In this document: one piece after another, positions 63,307 to 64,000 of the stretch
Layout: each line of letters begins with the position of its first letter
Numbering within the stretch: position 1 is the first letter of the stretch
From: Takakia lepidozioides
Taxonomy: Eukaryota > Streptophyta > Takakiopsida > Takakiales > Takakiaceae
Assembly (NCBI GenBank): GCA_030704615.1
Contig: CM060734.1
Location: 8,122,001-8,186,000, forward strand
DNA length: 64,000 nt
Reading direction: 5' to 3'
Translations under genes and position numbers: made by a program
Notes under the pieces: model-generated
Seen by the model: the letters and a program-made list of their open reading frames with translations, nothing else
Database searches by the model: none
What the model was told of the DNA's origin: nothing

Positions 63307-64000
63307 CCAGTCCCGTCGACAGCCGCAGCCAGAGGGCTCCTCTGCCCCCTGAGGCCCCCCCCCCCCCCTCTTGTCCCCGTCTTGGATTCGTCAGGGGCCG
63401 GCTCAACCACCTCTGCTATTCGGGAGGTTGTTGCTGGGCCGGATGCTCAGTTGAGCACACCCCCGGCCACCAAGACGGGTGAGATGTACCTTGACAAGCG
63501 CATCACCCGTTCGGGGGCCCGGTTTGGGCAACTTTTGGATGTCACCCCTATACAGACCCCTTCCTCCACAGCGAAGGCCGCACTTGCCAAGGCCCAAGGT
63601 CAGGTTGAAGGGCCTCGGGAACTGGCGGTTCCTAGCCCAATGTTGATCATGAGGGAGGAGTTGACGAGGAGGGCCAATGAGGAGGCCGAGATAGCGAAGC
63701 ACCTCGAATTAGTCAAGCTAGGTGAGGGCTTCTACCCTGCTACGCATTGGAGGGGGGGGGGGGAGCTACGGGCCAGTTTGGAGCGGCCTAGCCGATCAAC
63801 GATGCCGCCCCCTCAGCCTGAGCGGTTAGCAAAGAAGGGCCTGGACTACGGGGCGGCGCCGCCGGCTATGGTCAACATCTGGAACCTATTTCTAGCGGCG
63901 CTCCGGGAGGGGATAGCGCGGGGACTCCTGCCACATCGGGTGACACCGGGCCCGAGTTGGCCAAGCTTGCAAAGGTACAACCGTCGCACCTTGCCCATTC
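63307..64000 (+). CDS. Open reading frame running off the right edge, gag-like?
   Basis: The plus frame is open from 63307 to the window end with no stop (231 codons). Good composition begins after the C-run at 63353-63368: IREVVAGPDAQLSTPPATK, MYLDKRITRSGARFGQLLD, MLIMREELTRRANEEAEIAK and HLELVKLGEGFYPATHW. The frame before the C-run (63159-63360, ALPARVTRAGVSRLTSPVDS) is probably joined by a frameshift. Pro/Ser/Thr-rich N-terminus, Arg/Glu helix and repeat-rich surroundings suggest a retroelement gag N-terminus, but no domain is certain. Confidence 0.4.

Overview
This 64 kb window is nuclear DNA of a plant-lineage (streptophyte) eukaryote. It is rich in transposable elements and contains a compact island of host genes. 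Three things point to a streptophyte: an ER-anchored MYB of the maMYB type known from land plants, fragments of PPR proteins, and TTTAGGG-type telomere-like tracts. The Gypsy, hAT, CACTA and LINE relics are of the kinds seen in charophyte algae and bryophytes. A Chara-like charophyte is my best guess, but this is inference and a bryophyte is not excluded.

Layout. 0.1-3.8 kb: an unknown ORF piece and the 5' part of a pyrimidine-rich LINE with a 2A-like motif, an endonuclease and a clipped reverse transcriptase. 4.4-9.9 kb: two related LTRs in opposite orientation (one 3' LTR with its polypurine tract, one 5' LTR with its primer site), then gag. 9.9-21.5 kb: GC-rich hairpin clusters, a transposase-like relic, a second Gypsy (gag-protease-start of RT, minus), the 3' part of a LINE, and a nearly complete Gypsy pol on the minus strand with only nonsense mutations. 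21.7-22.8 kb: another LINE 3' end.

23.8-39 kb is the genic island: a ceramide synthase (LAG1 homologue; + strand, 6 exons, 325 aa, C-terminal dilysine), a single-exon membrane-anchored MYB (maMYB-like; - strand, 361 aa), a transmembrane-9 superfamily protein (+ strand, 13 exons, 590 aa, KXD-type C-terminus) and part of an unknown minus-strand gene. The first two genes converge. The second and third are divergent and share a 944 bp upstream region. The three recognised products all belong to the ER/Golgi membrane system; whether this proximity means anything is unknown.

39.4-64 kb is again repeats: a 267 bp hAT-type MITE with an exact 8 bp target duplication, CCCTAA-bearing repeats, a foldback element, 31-, 51- and ~102-bp tandem arrays, and a gag-like piece. 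It also holds a 1.05 kb unit present twice (once between ~385 bp inverted arms) and a CACTA relic. Next comes a Gypsy element whose middle third is inverted, with a head-to-head telomere-repeat palindrome at the breakpoint, then a third Gypsy pol (minus). An unrecognised protein, a hAT C-terminus, arrays of TCATCC/GGATGA hairpins, poly-G/poly-C bounded hairpins and an ORF running off the right edge complete the region.

Exon boundaries were set by eye from GT/AG sites and family conservation. No alignment or database search was run.
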